Assembly (NCBI GenBank): GCA_023416995.1
Contig: JAEZGI010000041.1
Span: 1-6,767, forward strand
Direction: 5' to 3'
Source: Bacteroidota bacterium
GTDB lineage: Bacteria > Bacteroidota > Bacteroidia > Chitinophagales > Chitinophagaceae
DNA: 6,767 bases
Shown here: piece after piece, positions 6,101 through 6,767 of the stretch
Layout of the letters: each line of letters starts with the position of its first letter
Position numbering within the stretch: the stretch's first letter is position 1
Position numbers and translations under genes: made by a program
The notes under the pieces: generated by a model
Databases searched by the model: none
Told to the model about the DNA's origin: nothing
Seen by the model: the letters and a program-made list of their open reading frames with translations, nothing else

Positions 6101-6767
6101 ATGTCACAATCGAAGAATAATCAATATGCACTTATAACAGGTGCCACAGTGGGAATTGGCTATGAGTTGGCAAAACTCTTTGCGCAGGACGGTTATAATA
6201 TAATTGCGGTGGCACGGAACGAGGCAGATCTTAAAAGGGTCGCCGTTGAGTTCAGCGCTTCCTATGGAGTTCAGGTCGAAATCTTTCCTAAGGACCTTTT
6301 TGGAGAAAATGCCGCCAGCGAACTTTACCAGGAGGTAAAACGAAAAGGATTACATGTTGAAGTGCTCGTGAACGATGCGGGCCAGGGAGTGTATGGATTA
6401 TTTGATGAAACTGACATAGACGCCCAGATCCGGATCGTTCACCTGAACATCGTGTCTCTGACCAGGCTCACATACTATTTCCTGAAGGAAATGAAAGCCC
6501 GTAACAGTGGAAAAATCCTCCAGCTTGCCTCTATAGTTTCAGAGATTCCTTCTCCATACCAGGCAGTTTACGGGGGAACAAAAGCATTTGTGCTTTCATT
6601 TACAGAAGCACTTATCAGCGAACTGAAAGACACCAACGTAACTGTTACTGCTTTGCAGCCAGGCGCAACAGATACAGACTTTTTCCGCAAGATGGGAGGA
6701 GAACACTCAAAGATTGCGCAGGATAAAGATTCGCTTGCTGATCCCGCAAAAGTGGCGAAAGACGGCT
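6101..6767 (+). CDS. Short-chain dehydrogenase/reductase (classical SDR), 3' truncated by window end
   Basis: The frame is open from the ATG at 6101 to the last base, giving 222 residues; most classical SDRs have about 250-270, so only the C-terminus is missing. It is a cytoplasmic NAD(P)-dependent oxidoreductase of unknown substrate, close in style to the DltE-like group (COG0300). The Rossmann nucleotide motif is TGATVGIG (13-20), VARN (37-40) is consistent with NADP preference, and the usual NNAG is NDAG (91-94). The catalytic tetrad is visible: Asn116, Ser144, Tyr157 and Lys161 (YGGTK). PG at 187-188, followed by T-x-x-T/D-type residues, is the normal region after strand six. There is no signal peptide and no clear Shine-Dalgarno sequence. 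The gene is 152 bases downstream of the peptidase and probably a separate unit. Confidence 0.92.
   Translation, partial: MSQSKNNQYALITGATVGIGYELAKLFAQDGYNIIAVARNEADLKRVAVEFSASYGVQVEIFPKDLFGENAASELYQEVKRKGLHVEVLVNDAGQGVYGLFDETDIDAQIRIVHLNIVSLTRLTYYFLKEMKARNSGKILQLASIVSEIPSPYQAVYGGTKAFVLSFTEALISELKDTNVTVTALQPGATDTDFFRKMGGEHSKIAQDKDSLADPAKVAKDG

Overview
The window looks like chromosomal DNA of a Bacteroidota bacterium, most likely from the Chitinophagaceae (Chitinophaga/Niastella type). Reasons: moderate GC by eye, start codons with weak or no Shine-Dalgarno sequence, TTTG-N19-TA-type promoter candidates, Bacteroidota-style secreted glycan enzymes, and a lipoprotein with SKD after the lipid-bearing cysteine. 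The assignment rests on style and family resemblance only; no marker gene is present.

Layout. At the left edge is the N-terminus of a MarR-like regulator on the minus strand (1-125), with two overlapping inverted repeats just upstream of its start. A 472-base gene-free stretch follows (126-597). It holds three tandem copies of a 66-bp repeat (268-464). All remaining genes are on the plus strand: a secreted GH29 alpha-L-fucosidase (598-1923), a secreted S1-family sulfatase resembling N-acetylglucosamine-6-sulfatases (2011-3555), a small four-helix membrane protein (3640-4026), a small lipoprotein with a possible lipocalin-like fold (4170-4595), a secreted HExxH metallopeptidase with a C-terminal Ig-like domain (4635-5948), and the first 222 codons of a short-chain dehydrogenase cut off by the window end (6101-6767).

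How they may work together. The fucosidase and sulfatase form the one clear functional pair: exported exo-acting enzymes that remove fucose caps and sulfate from glycans such as mucin-like or other sulfated, fucosylated chains. No SusC/SusD pair, other glycosidase, sulfatase-maturing enzyme or fucose catabolic gene lies in the window, so this is either the edge of a larger locus or a minimal two-gene set. The membrane protein, lipoprotein and metallopeptidase are poorly characterised envelope proteins. The lipoprotein and peptidase are only 39 bases apart and probably co-transcribed. The dehydrogenase seems to start a separate unit after a 152-base gap that can form competing hairpins.

I see no clear evidence of a new multi-gene system. 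The features most worth a second look are the 66-bp (22-codon) tandem repeat, the metallopeptidase, and the inverted repeats at the regulator promoter.
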